Source: Pithys albifrons albifrons (lineage: Eukaryota; Chordata; Aves; Passeriformes; Thamnophilidae). Taken from it: 64,000 bases of DNA. Below the pieces are notes generated by a model. That model saw only the letters and a list, made by a program, of their open reading frames with translations, was not told the DNA's origin and made no database searches. Shown piece by piece: positions 52,501-58,430 of this stretch. Numbering within the stretch: the stretch's first letter is position 1; every line of letters begins with the position of its first letter. Made by a program: the position numbers and the translations under genes. The stretch spans positions 9,056,965 to 9,120,964 of the forward strand of contig NC_092459.1 in assembly GCF_047495875.1 (NCBI RefSeq), given 5' to 3'.

Positions 52501-53430
52501 AAACCTCCATATAAGTCCCTGCTGAATCCATGCTCAGCTTAAGGGAACAGTCACTGTCTAACCTTGTGCAGCCAACTCCTCTCTATTAACCCTGTGTAAC
52601 TGGTGAAGCCTTAGAGGATAATTAAGCAGTCTTCAAAATGCAATTGATTTATTATTAATTGTCTTCCCTCACTAAAGTATATAAAAAGTAGAGTAGTAGC
52701 ATTCTGTTGTTATTTCAGTGGAAATGCTTTTGTGGAGATTTTCTGAAACTAATGAATATACAGGATTTTTTTTTATTGTTACTGTTTAAAAGCTTAATTA
52801 TTCTAGCGCATGGTTGCTTTTTTGGATTGTTACATGTTGCATGTTGAGCAAACATTAAATGTAACAAAAGTACAGAGGTGCCTTCAGGAAAAAGTAATTT
52901 AGTATAATCAGTGGAGCTGTGTAAATGTATGTTTGGCAACTTTGCTCATTCTTAGTGTGATGTGAGTGATTGCACGTCTCTATAGTGGGTGCCACTTCAG
53001 GATCTGTAAGGCAAATAGAAACCGTATTCAATCATTATTTTATTTGGAGGTTTTCATAAGAGCACCTTTTATCTGATTAAGGTAGTCTAATTGTTAGAAA
53101 TTGCATGATGGAAATCAGTCTTTGTCTGCCTCAGGCTTTTACTAAGTCTGGGTCCAGTATCTGTTCAGTGAAGCCTGAACTTCACCCCAGTTACTGTTTT
53201 TTAAGACTGTTGAAGAAAAAGGAGTTATTTAAAGGAAAATATGTAATGGAAAGAATAAAATGGAAATATTAAAATTTGTGGAGAATAAACACTGTTTAAA
53301 TAATGCATACTTTATTTTTAGTTTTCTGCCTACGAGTCCTCATATTCGAATCCTCTGCTTGCAAGACCCTGAAAGAGGCCAAAGAAGATTGAATTTCCAA
53401 AATACAACAGACAGTGATGAAAATGAATAA
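19465..53430 (+). CDS. SMC6: SMC6, structural maintenance of chromosomes protein 6 (complete, 26 coding exons)
   Basis: SMC6 pairs with SMC5 in the nuclear SMC5/6 complex, an ATP-driven DNA clamp and loop extruder used in homologous recombination, replication-fork repair and silencing of episomes. All 26 exons join in frame to 3,279 nt, or 1,092 residues plus stop, about the length of human SMC6. Order: basic/acidic N-tail (1-45), Walker A GSNGSGKS at 81-88, Q-loop [10 protein letters not shown] around Q196, coiled coil (about 214-460), hinge (about 465-650), return coil (about 672-930), ABC signature LSGGER at 990-995, Walker B with D1018-E1019 in CLDEFDVYM, and acidic tail ending DSDENE. 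All these motifs are intact and no frameshift or stop interrupts them. The start ATG at 19,465 lies five bases inside its exon. The gene is divergent from GEN1 and convergent with VSNL1. Confidence 0.97.
19600..20187. other. SMC6 intron 1, first part, nothing recognised
   Basis: AT-rich intron up to the LTR at 20,188. Confidence 0.5.
20188..21020 (-). mobile_element. Solo ERV LTR (ERVL-like), minus orientation
   Basis: Bounded by TG...CA. Plus strand starts TGTGGTGGGTTGGCCCTGG and ends AACCCAGTACA, so in sense it starts TGTACTGGGTT. It contains the GGGGAAATTAACTGAATTTA block and degenerate GC-rich sub-repeats (CCAGCATGG, TCCAGCGTAGG). The flanking five bases (ACTTC and GATTC) agree at three of five positions, so any target duplication has decayed. 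No internal viral genes remain. Open frames inside it are not genes. Confidence 0.8.
21292..21409 (+). CDS. SMC6: SMC6 coding exon 2 (residues 46-85)
   Basis: Acceptor TTCTTTAG, donor GGAA|GTAAGT. Encodes [18 protein letters not shown] and [10 protein letters not shown], the first strand of the head and the first half of Walker A. The lysine of the P-loop is in the next exon. Confidence 0.97.
21720..22250. repeat. Possible worn repeat in SMC6 intron 2
   Basis: A stretch of higher GC than its surroundings (for example CCCCCGTAGGCTGACTCCG near 21,936), lying directly left of an LTR. I could not assign it to a family; it may be a repeat remnant. Confidence 0.25.
22351..22899 (-). mobile_element. 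Solo ERV LTR, minus orientation (same family as 27,201)
   Basis: Plus strand runs from TGTTGTTATTTAATCCCAG to TCCTAGCAAAATCGGGACA. In reverse this is the avian LTR pattern TGTCCCGATTTTGCTAGGAT, then an (A)ATAAA/TTTAAT-rich polyadenylation region near 22,480-22,515, then CCACTGGGG. No convincing target duplication. Related in sequence to the plus-strand LTR at 27,201-27,801. Confidence 0.75.
22900..23319. other. SMC6 intron 2, right end, nothing recognised
   Basis: AT-rich sequence between the LTR and exon 3. Confidence 0.5.
23320..23425 (+). CDS. SMC6: SMC6 coding exon 3 (residues 85-120), Walker A
   Basis: Acceptor TATTTCAG, donor GAGAC|GTAAGT. The split codon A|GT gives S85, then [15 protein letters not shown], completing the ATP-binding P-loop with K87. 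Confidence 0.97.
23644..24194 (-). mobile_element. Solo ERV LTR, minus orientation
   Basis: Starts TGTTGCGGTTTCCAAACCAG, with the reverse of a polyadenylation region (ATAACAATTTACTGAAAA) about 100 bp in. Ends near CTAAAACTGGGATCA. Clearly related to the left half of the element at 38,154. Flanks CTGAG and CTAGG are similar but not identical, so the ends are approximate. Confidence 0.6.
24195..25116. other. SMC6 intron 3, right part, nothing recognised
   Basis: No repeat or exon identified between the LTR and exon 4. Confidence 0.5.
25117..25253 (+). CDS. SMC6: SMC6 coding exon 4 (residues 120-166)
   Basis: Acceptor TTTTTTAG, donor TCTG|GTTTGT. Encodes [16 protein letters not shown], then the [17 protein letters not shown] segment of the head domain. 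Confidence 0.96.
25790..25851 (+). CDS. SMC6: SMC6 coding exon 5 (residues 166-186)
   Basis: A 62-nt exon with acceptor CCATTAG and donor ATACAG|GTAGTT. G|GG restores G166, then [20 protein letters not shown]. Confidence 0.95.
25852..26700. other. SMC6 intron 5, nothing recognised
   Basis: AT-rich, T-run-rich intron without an identifiable element. Confidence 0.5.
26701..26781 (+). CDS. SMC6: SMC6 coding exon 6 (residues 187-213), Q-loop
   Basis: 27 whole codons between TTTGCAG and TATAAG|GTAAGA. Encodes [19 protein letters not shown]196 is in the Q-loop position that senses nucleotide in SMC heads. Confidence 0.96.
27201..27801 (+). mobile_element. Solo ERV LTR, plus orientation (same family as 22,351)
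   Basis: Starts near CTGCTGGCTTGGCCTGGGA, the avian LTR start with TG changed to TC. It has a polyadenylation signal AATAAA at about 27,671 and ends near GGGGCTAAACGATGACA. It lies in the opposite orientation to its relative at 22,351-22,899. No clear target duplication. Confidence 0.75.
28175..29330 (-). mobile_element. Probable ERV LTR, minus orientation
   Basis: The left end AAGAACCACCAGCACAGATA and AAAGCAGGTTTACTGTTAAG resembles the end of an avian ERVL-type LTR in reverse. A higher-GC block follows at 29,130-29,280. Boundaries are estimated. It ends just before SMC6 exon 7 (29,359). Confidence 0.4.
29359..29460 (+). CDS. SMC6: SMC6 coding exon 7 (residues 214-247), start of coiled coil
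   Basis: 34 whole codons between CTTTTTAG and [27 protein letters not shown] leads into the charged heptads of the outgoing coiled coil. Confidence 0.96.
29648..29767 (+). CDS. SMC6: SMC6 coding exon 8 (residues 248-287)
   Basis: 40 whole codons between TTTTAAG and GCAGTG|GTAAAT. Encodes [18 protein letters not shown] and the conserved LKHQMAWAV segment of the arm. Confidence 0.96.
29867..29962 (+). CDS. SMC6: SMC6 coding exon 9 (residues 288-319)
   Basis: 32 whole codons between TCTTTAG and TGGAAG|GTACAT. A Glu/Lys-rich coiled-coil segment ([15 protein letters not shown]). Confidence 0.94.
30206..30640 (-). mobile_element. CR1 LINE fragment, minus orientation
   Basis: Reverse of the CR1 3' tail: GAATCATAGAATGG, then TTGGAAGGGACCTTAAAG, then CAGGGACAACTCCCACTAGA and TGCCAGGGATGGGGCATCC. 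5'-truncated, in SMC6 intron 9. Confidence 0.9.
30988..31134 (+). CDS. SMC6: SMC6 coding exon 10 (residues 320-368)
   Basis: 49 whole codons between ACTGAAG and ATTGAG|GTAGGC. Coiled-coil sequence [18 protein letters not shown], then [13 protein letters not shown]. Confidence 0.95.
31504..31592 (+). CDS. SMC6: SMC6 coding exon 11 (residues 369-398)
   Basis: Acceptor CTTAATAG, donor AGCAG|GTAAAT. Encodes [18 protein letters not shown] and [11 protein letters not shown], still in the outgoing arm. Confidence 0.95.
31618..31668 (-). repeat. Second copy of the unclassified repeat at 11,671
   Basis: Shares GGCTCAGCTT, AAGATTTGGGAAGGGCT and GTGGGTG in the same order and spacing as 11,675-11,725; roughly nine of ten bases agree over about 50 bp. 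It starts 26 bases past the exon 11 donor. The 5S-like part is not present here. Confidence 0.7.
32201..32365 (+). CDS. SMC6: SMC6 coding exon 12 (residues 398-453)
   Basis: Acceptor CTTTTCTAG, donor CTCAG|GTAAGT. Encodes [19 protein letters not shown] and [16 protein letters not shown], the end of the outgoing coil. Confidence 0.96.
32366..33368. other. SMC6 intron 12, nothing recognised
   Basis: AT-rich intron without an identifiable repeat. Confidence 0.5.
33369..33547 (+). CDS. SMC6: SMC6 coding exon 13 (residues 453-513), entry to hinge
   Basis: Acceptor ACCTTAG, donor ATAG|GTAAGA. Encodes [19 protein letters not shown] and [18 protein letters not shown], the family's junction between coil and hinge. 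Confidence 0.96.
33548..34576. other. SMC6 intron 13, nothing recognised
   Basis: A slightly higher-GC stretch around 33,810-34,100 may be an old repeat, but I cannot name it. Confidence 0.4.
34577..34778 (+). CDS. SMC6: SMC6 coding exon 14 (residues 513-580), hinge
   Basis: Acceptor TATTTAG, donor CAGAG|GTAAGT. Hinge core: [36 protein letters not shown], and [12 protein letters not shown]. Confidence 0.97.
34904..35018 (+). CDS. SMC6: SMC6 coding exon 15 (residues 580-618), hinge
   Basis: Acceptor TTCTTCAG, donor ATTAAA|GTAAGG. Encodes [18 protein letters not shown] and [13 protein letters not shown] of the hinge domain. Confidence 0.97.
35294..35797 (-). mobile_element. Probable ERV LTR, minus orientation
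   Basis: Contains CTGACAACCCAAACTGGATT and GGGATTTATTTAAG, and ends near GTTGTAGCTGTAACA, so in sense it starts TGTTACAGCTACAAC. The left end is ambiguous (35,294 or 35,319) and no target duplication was found. Confidence 0.45.
35798..37173. other. SMC6 intron 15, right part, nothing recognised
   Basis: AT-rich sequence with no exon or repeat identified. Confidence 0.5.
37174..37334 (+). CDS. SMC6: SMC6 coding exon 16 (residues 619-672), end of hinge
   Basis: Acceptor TTTTTCAG, donor ATAAG|GTTAGT (a weaker donor than its neighbours). Encodes [20 protein letters not shown] and [15 protein letters not shown]. Confidence 0.96.
38154..38930 (-). mobile_element. ERV LTR, minus orientation (related to 23,644)
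   Basis: The left half (GGTTTAAAAAAACAGCTGGG, then ACAAAGACAGATTATGAG, then AACAGTTTACTGAAAA) aligns with the LTR at 23,644. The right half is GC-rich with CAGCTC-type motifs repeated around 38,530-38,660. It keeps several frames open (up to 217 codons), but these are not viral or cellular genes. The right boundary is estimated. Confidence 0.65.
39098..39233 (+). CDS. SMC6: SMC6 coding exon 17 (residues 672-717), return coil
   Basis: Acceptor TATAAAG, donor ATACAG|GTAAAA. Encodes [19 protein letters not shown] and a Gln/Glu/Lys-rich coil. Confidence 0.95.
39722..39915 (+). mobile_element. CR1 LINE, 3' fragment
   Basis: CAGGCTCCCCAGGGAATTGG, then TTGGACAATGCTCTTGGG, then GGTCCCTTCCAACTCAGCA, ending ATTCTGTGATTCTG. 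In SMC6 intron 17. Confidence 0.88.
40311..40391 (+). CDS. SMC6: SMC6 coding exon 18 (residues 718-744)
   Basis: 27 whole codons after a long T-tract and CAG, donor CTATTA|GTAAGA. Encodes [20 protein letters not shown] and SVDISLL. Confidence 0.94.
40563..40670. repeat. Polypyrimidine low-complexity tract
   Basis: About 108 bases nearly all C and T (TTCTTCT and CTTTCTCT runs). The opposite strand reads as Lys/Arg/Glu-rich frames, which are compositional. Such tracts can form triplex DNA. Confidence 0.8.
40671..42131. other. SMC6 intron 18, nothing further recognised
   Basis: AT-rich intron. Open frames at 41,378-41,880 lack domains. Confidence 0.5.
42132..42302 (+). CDS. SMC6: SMC6 coding exon 19 (residues 745-801)
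   Basis: 57 whole codons between TTTACAG and ATTAAG|GTAGCA. A long coiled-coil run ([14 protein letters not shown], then [16 protein letters not shown]). Confidence 0.95.
42303..43552. other. SMC6 intron 19, left part, nothing recognised
   Basis: AT-rich, with T/G runs near 43,390-43,430. Confidence 0.5.
43553..43985 (+). mobile_element. CR1 LINE, 3' fragment
   Basis: GAAGGGTCTGGAGCACAG, then CTGGAGAAAAGATGCTCAGG, then GTTTAGGTTAGATATTAGG, then TTTTTCAACCTTACC, ending GATTCTAGGATT. A GTG-rich stretch replaces part of the tail near 43,900. Confidence 0.9.
44101..44741 (-). mobile_element. Solo ERV LTR with perfect 5-bp target duplication
   Basis: 641 bp bounded by TG...CA: starts TGTCTTGGGTTGAGC and ends GGCTAAACCCATAACA. 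AGTTT flanks both sides (44,096-44,100 and 44,742-44,746), a perfect 5-bp target-site duplication. There is no internal region, so this is the product of recombination between two LTRs. It lies 278 bp upstream of the exon 20 acceptor. Confidence 0.9.
45024..45161 (+). CDS. SMC6: SMC6 coding exon 20 (residues 802-847)
   Basis: 46 whole codons between AAACAG and TTGGAG|GTAATG. Encodes [17 protein letters not shown] and [18 protein letters not shown] of the return coil. Confidence 0.95.
45162..45923. other. SMC6 intron 20, nothing recognised
   Basis: AT-rich intron without an identifiable repeat. Confidence 0.5.
45924..46069 (+). CDS. SMC6: SMC6 coding exon 21 (residues 848-896)
   Basis: Acceptor TACTTTAG, donor ATACA|GTAAGT. 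Encodes [18 protein letters not shown] and the [15 protein letters not shown] coil. Confidence 0.95.
46788..46913 (+). CDS. SMC6: SMC6 coding exon 22 (residues 896-938)
   Basis: Acceptor TAAACAG, donor TTAAG|GTAAGT. Encodes [19 protein letters not shown] and [11 protein letters not shown], where the coil re-enters the head. Confidence 0.96.
46914..48266. other. SMC6 intron 22, nothing recognised
   Basis: 1.35 kb without an element I can identify. Confidence 0.5.
48267..48372 (+). CDS. SMC6: SMC6 coding exon 23 (residues 938-973)
   Basis: Acceptor GATTTAAG, donor ATAACA|GTAAGT. Encodes [18 protein letters not shown] and [11 protein letters not shown] of the C-terminal head lobe. Confidence 0.96.
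48373..49620. other. SMC6 intron 23, nothing recognised
   Basis: AT-rich. Short frames near 48,904-49,328 have no domain. Confidence 0.5.
49621..49773 (+). CDS. SMC6: SMC6 coding exon 24 (residues 974-1024), ABC signature and Walker B
   Basis: 51 whole codons between ATTTCAAG and TACATG|GTATAG. Contains the ABC signature LSGGER (990-995) and CLDEFDVYM with D1018 and catalytic E1019. Together with Walker A in exon 3 this shows an intact ATPase. Confidence 0.98.
49883..50690 (-). mobile_element. Solo ERV LTR with perfect 5-bp target duplication
   Basis: 808 bp bounded by TG...CA: starts TGTGCTGGTTTAAAAG and ends CTGAAACTAGGACA. ACTGT flanks both sides (49,878-49,882 and 50,691-50,695). No internal region. 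It begins 109 bp after the donor of SMC6 exon 24. Open frames inside it are not genes. Confidence 0.92.
50696..51928. other. SMC6 intron 24, right part, nothing recognised
   Basis: AT-rich sequence without an identifiable element. Confidence 0.5.
51929..52026 (+). CDS. SMC6: SMC6 coding exon 25 (residues 1025-1057)
   Basis: Acceptor GTCTTTAG, donor ATAAG|GTAACA. Encodes [19 protein letters not shown] and [12 protein letters not shown]1025 continues the Walker B/D-loop. Confidence 0.96.
52027..53321. other. SMC6 intron 25, nothing recognised
   Basis: AT-rich intron before the last exon. Confidence 0.5.
53322..53430 (+). CDS. SMC6: SMC6 coding exon 26 (residues 1057-1092 and stop)
   Basis: Acceptor TTTTTAG. 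Encodes [20 protein letters not shown] and an acidic tail ending TDSDENE, stop TAA at 53,428-53,430. Confidence 0.96.
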
Positions 53431-53768
53431 GTATCTCTATGAATATGGCATATTATTGAGCACAAATGTGGAATAGTATGTGTAAAGTTATTGCTATCTG
53501 ACGCTGAATAAGGGGATGTTGTGTTAGATACTCTCAGGAAGATGTTCCTGTATTGCTGTTAATATTTTTAAAAGATTTTACTGTGTGTGCATTGACCAAG
53601 AATTGACAGAGTTTGGATGATGAGAAAATTTTGACTGTGCAGTTCATATTTTTAGTTACCAACTAATAGGATTTTTTATCAGTTCTGTTTTTATTTCTGG
53701 AAAAGTTGAAATATATTTTGTATTACAGTTGAGTATTATTTTAATAAAGTTTGTACTGATACTTGTAG
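53431..53768 (+). other. SMC6: SMC6 3' UTR
   Basis: A short AT-rich 3' UTR after the TAA, ending about 20 bases after the polyadenylation signal. The exact cleavage site is inferred. Confidence 0.75.
53743..53748 (+). terminator. SMC6: SMC6 polyadenylation signal
   Basis: AATAAA about 310 bp after the stop codon, followed by a T/G-containing stretch (GTTTGTACTGATACTTG). Confidence 0.8.
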
Positions 53769-54782
53769 TAATGTTTTGGTGTCTCTACACACTTAAAATT
53801 AGCTTTAAGTTAAAAATACTGGTTTCTTCCTAGCTCTGCTTTATTTCTTAAACATGTGCTAATTAATACATGCAGTAAAATGTGTTTCATTGATTTTCCA
53901 CTGGAACCACAGCAACTGAACATGAGAAACTATTAGTACTTAGACTTTCATAATTAGATAAAGGAAAAATTTATTTGCAGTTATATTCTCTGGGTGAGGG
54001 AAGAAGTGCTTTTATTTCTTTTCCTAAAGAGTTTTGAGTTTCCTTGGACATAAGTTTACAAAACTTAGCAAGTTGTGACTTTTAACTGTAATAAACTGAG
54101 TTCTTGCACACTCCAGAGTTTCCAGGTATAGAATAAGTCTCTAGATGTTCATTATAACAAACTAAAGAGACACAAGTCCCTTCAATATAGAGGAATAAAG
54201 TAGAACAAGACTTTTGGGAAATAATGCATAACTTTGCTACAGCATTGTAGGACCTGTGTTTTGTTGGGTCTCCCTGTGCCCCCTGCCCTCGCACTCTTCC
54301 TTGGTTCTGTACTAGAGCACTTAAAATAAATTTGATTTATTTAAATACTGCAAGCATTTGTTGGGAATAAGAGAAAGAAAGAACCTGATTTTTCAAACTC
54401 CCCTAAATTAACTTTTTTTTCTCTACTGTTCTTTTTTTCTCCAGGGACTTGAAATTATTGGCAGCTCTTCAAAAACAATCACTTCTTAGAGTTCAGCTGT
54501 TAGACATAATTTTGTCTTTTTTATTTTTGTGTTACGGGGATAAAAAAGCCATTGAGACTACTCAGAGAACAATATTCTGCAGTTTCTGTAGTTTTTTCCT
54601 GAATACCAGTACCTCAGTAAATCCTTACTGCAGTGTAAGTCTTAACTTGACTTTGTAGCTTGTTCTCAGTCACTTCATGGTATTTTGTGTTAATACTCAT
54701 TTTTTATGCAAGAAGGTATTAAACTTTGAGGTTTCTTTAAAATATGGAAGGTAGGTAAGACTTGAAGGAAATACATTTCGTA
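53769..54782. other. Intergenic sequence after SMC6, nothing recognised
   Basis: AT-rich DNA between the SMC6 3' end and a long CR1. Short frames at 54,082-54,658 show no domain. Confidence 0.5.
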
Positions 54783-57470
54783 GGACCATAGAATATGCTG
54801 GGTTGGAAAGGGACCCATCAGGATCATGAACTCCAACTTCTGGCCCTCTGCAGGACAGCCCTGAGAGTCACACCATGTGCCTGAGAGCATTGTTCAAATA
54901 CCTCTTGAACTCAAACAGGCTTGGTGCTGTGGCTGCTTCCGAAGGGAGTCTGTTCCAGTGCTCAGCCACCCTCTGGGTGAAAAACCTTTTCCTGATAACC
55001 AGCATAAACGTCTCCTGAGTCAGCTTTGAGCCATTTTCTTGAGTCCTGTCACTGGTCACGAGTGAAGGGACCAGTGCCTGCCCCTCCACTGCCCTCACAA
55101 GGAAATTGTAACTGCAGTGAGGTCTCTTTTCAATCTCTTCTCCAGGCTGAACAGACCAAGTGACCTCAGCTCCTACTCGTATGGCTTCCCTTCTAGACAC
55201 TTCACCATCTTCGTTGCCCTCCATTGGACACTATCAGCTTAATTTTCTTTTTACATTGTGGTGCCCAAACCTGCACACAATATTCAAAGTGAGGCCACCC
55301 CAGTGCAGAGCAGAGTGGGACAATCCCCTCCCTCAACTCACTGCTGATGCTTTGCCTGATGCCTCCCAGGACACTGTTGGCCCTCCTGGCTGCCAGGGCA
55401 CTGCTGACTCATATTCAGCTTGCCATCGACCAAGAACCCCAGGTCCTTTTCTGTGGTGCTGCTCTCCAGCCTCTCATTCCCCAGTCTATACACACAGCCA
55501 GGGTTGTCCCATCCCAGATGCAGAATCCAGCACTTGCCCTTGTTGAACTTCACATAGTTGGTGATTACCCATCTCTCTAATTTGCTGTGATCTCTCTGCA
55601 GGGCCTTCTCTGCCCACAAGGGATTCAGCAGCTCCTCACAATTTAGTGTTGTTGTTAAACTTACTTCGAGTCCTGTGTCCAAGTGGTTAATGAAGATGTT
55701 GAAGAGAACTGGGCTGAGGATAGAGTCCTGCAGAACCCCACTAGTGAGAGGGCACCAGTTTGATGTCACCCCATCCACTGTGACTCTATGCCCAGCCTAT
55801 GAGCCAGTTGTTCACCTATTGTGTGACACGGTTTTTCAACTGTATGCTGGATATTTTGTCATGAAGGATCCTGTGAGAGACAGTATGAAAAGCTTTACTG
55901 AAAACTAAAAAAGTTACATTAACTGACATCCCTTGATCAACAAGGTAGATCACCTTGTCGTAGAAGGCGATCAGGTTGGAGAAGCAGGACTTTCCTCTCA
56001 TGAAGCTGTGCTAGCTGTGAACAATGACTGCATTGTCCTCCAGATGCTTTTCAATAACTTCCCACAATAATCTTTTCCATGATTTTACCAGGCAGTGAAG
56101 AGAGACTGACAGGTCTGTAGTTTCCGTGATCCTCCTTCTTGCCCTTCTTGAAATTTGGGACAATATTTGCCAACTTCTAGTCAGCTGGGACCTTTCAGAT
56201 TTTCAAAACCTCTCAATCATTAGGAGAGGTTCTGCAATGACACCCTCTGTGAGGACTCTCTGATGGATCCCATCAGACCCCGCAGATTTGTAGAAATCCA
56301 ACTGAAACGGCAGATTCTGCACAATTTCAGGGCTGACTGGGAGTTGATCATTCTCGCAGTCATATATTTGAAAAAAACTTGTTTCCCACATTTCTGGCAG
56401 CTTCAACTCCAGTTGAGCTTTGGCTACACTAATTTTCTCCCTACAGTGACAAGCAGCATCTCTGAATTTTTCCCATGTCACTTGACCTTGCTTCCATTGG
56501 GCATACACTTTCCTTTTTTGCCTTACTTCTAAGAGAAGATCCCTGTTCAGCCAAGCTGGCCTTCTGCCCTATCTGCTTGATTTCCAGCATTTTGGAATTG
56601 ATGCTCCTGTGCCCTTAGGAGGTGATGTTTAAAAAGTAACCAGCACAGATGGACCCCAGCACCTGCAAAAACATCTTCCCAGGAGACTTTACTTAATAAT
56701 TCCCTGAGTAGCCTGAAGTTTGCTCTCATGTCCAGAGTCGAGGGTTTGCTGCCACTTTTCCTCCTGTCAACAGAGATTTTAAACTTGATCACTTTGTGGT
56801 CCCTGTGGCCAAGACAGCCACCAATCTCCAGTTCACTCATGAGATCTGTTCTGTTGAGAAGCAGCAGATCAAAGAGGGCATTTTTCCAACTCAGCCCCCT
56901 TAGGACCTGTTACACAAAGTTATCATCCAGGTGTTTTAGGAATACTCTGGCCCAGGTTGTACCCACTGTGTGATGCTCCCAGTTGATTTCTGGCAAGTTG
57001 AAGTCCCCCATAAATGACAAGAGCAGTTGACTTGAAGTGTTCCTTAGTTCCTCAAAGAGTAATTCATAAGCATCATCACCCTGGCCAGAAGGTCTTGAGT
57101 AGACTCCCATGATGACATCCACATTATTTTTTTGCCCCTTGGTTCTTACCCAAAGGTTCTCAACTGTGCCATTGCCAACTGTGAGCTCCACATATTCTAA
57201 CCCCTTCTGTTACATACAGTGCCACCCCTCCACCTCTTCTACCCTGCCTATCTCTCCTAAAGAGCCTACAACCATCTCACAGCGTGCTCCAGTCACACAA
57301 CTTACCCCACCAGGTTTCACTCATGCCAATGATGTCAAATCTCTGGGACTGAGTCAGAGCTGTGAGGTTGTCTTGTTTGTTGTGCTGTGGGCATTGGTGT
57401 AGAAACATTTCAAGTGTGGTACATTGTAGCAAACACCTTTTGAGGCAGATTGAGGGATCCTATTAGTGCT
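54783..57470 (-). mobile_element. CR1 LINE, long defective copy with endonuclease and reverse-transcriptase remnants
   Basis: About 2.7 kb, minus orientation. The 3' tail is at 54,783 (reverse reads CCATAGAATATG, GGTTGGAAAGGGACCC). Moving towards its 5' end, 55,338-55,778 encodes reverse-transcriptase blocks (SPVLFNIFINHLDTG, VKFNKGKCWILHLG), and 56,910-57,191 plus the decayed frame to about 57,380 encode AP-endonuclease blocks (SFMGDFNLPEINWEHHT). Several stops and frameshifts break the frame, so it cannot move. It is the largest transposon in the window and lies in the SMC6-VSNL1 gap. Confidence 0.9.
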
Positions 57471-57934
57471 CATTTCCTTAAATCTGGCACACCATCCCAT
57501 AGCTCATCACTAGTGAGCCTGGTATTTTCCCTTTCCCCCTTCCAAGCTAGTTTCTCAACAAGCCCTGCAAGCTCCTGTGCTAGAACTCTTTTTTTCCTCT
57601 CCGAGATAGGTGCATTCTGTCAGGTGTCAGTAGACCAGGTGGCTGAGTAAAACATGAGGAGGGCTTTGTTCATGATGACGATAAAAGACTTTAGAGCATG
57701 TTATCCTAACAGGCTGTAAAAGCTCTATCCTTGGAGGTTTTTAGAGTCTGAATAGACTGCTGCACCTCCTTCAAGCAAGAAGTTGGGCAAAAGATTTCTG
57801 AAGGGCCCTACCAAATTGAAATACTCCATAATTAAAGGTACTTACACCTATAGGATTATGTGAAAATACTGAGGGAGGGGAAGGAGGGTACTGTGCAAAG
57901 TGCATACTTGCCAAAACTTTCCTGGAACCAGCCC

Positions 57935-58430
57935 GTTGAGATTCTAAGCCTTTACTCTGCCTTTGCAAGATCCCACCTGGAGTACTGTGTCCATGTCTGG
58001 AGTCCCCAGCACAACCCTGACCTGTTGGAATTAGAGCTGGCAGAGAGCCAAAATTGATCACAGACCTGGCAGGTTGAGAGAACTGGGGTTGTTCAGCCTG
58101 GAGAAGTCTCCAGAGATACCTTATAGCACCTTCCAGTACCTAAAAGGGCTTCAAGAGAGCTGGAAAGGGACTTTTTACAAGGGCGTGTAGTGACAGGACA
58201 AGGGAGAATGGATTTAAACTAAGAGTAGATTTAGACATTATGAAGAAATTCTCTGAGAGTGGTGAGGTACTGGAAACAGGTTGCTCAGAGAAGCTGTGGG
58301 ATGCCTCATCCCTGCAAGTGTTCAAGGTCAGAGTGGATGTAGCCCTGAGCAACTAGGGGGGTGAAACTGGGTGATCTTTAAGGTCCCTTCTAACCCAAAC
58401 TATTCTATTATTCTATGACATGATCATGAA
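57935..58430 (+). mobile_element. CR1 LINE, 3' fragment
   Basis: CCACCTGGAGTACTGTGTCC, then GTTCAGCCTGGAGAAG, then GTGATCTTTAAGGTCCC, then TCTAACCCAAACTATTC, ending with the ATTCTATT, ATTCTATG octamer repeat. Opposite in orientation to the long CR1 about 0.5 kb to its left. Confidence 0.92.

Noticed and set aside
55338..57191. Reverse-transcriptase and endonuclease-like frames as host genes
   Set aside because: They belong to a defective CR1 LINE with frameshifts and a CR1 3' tail.
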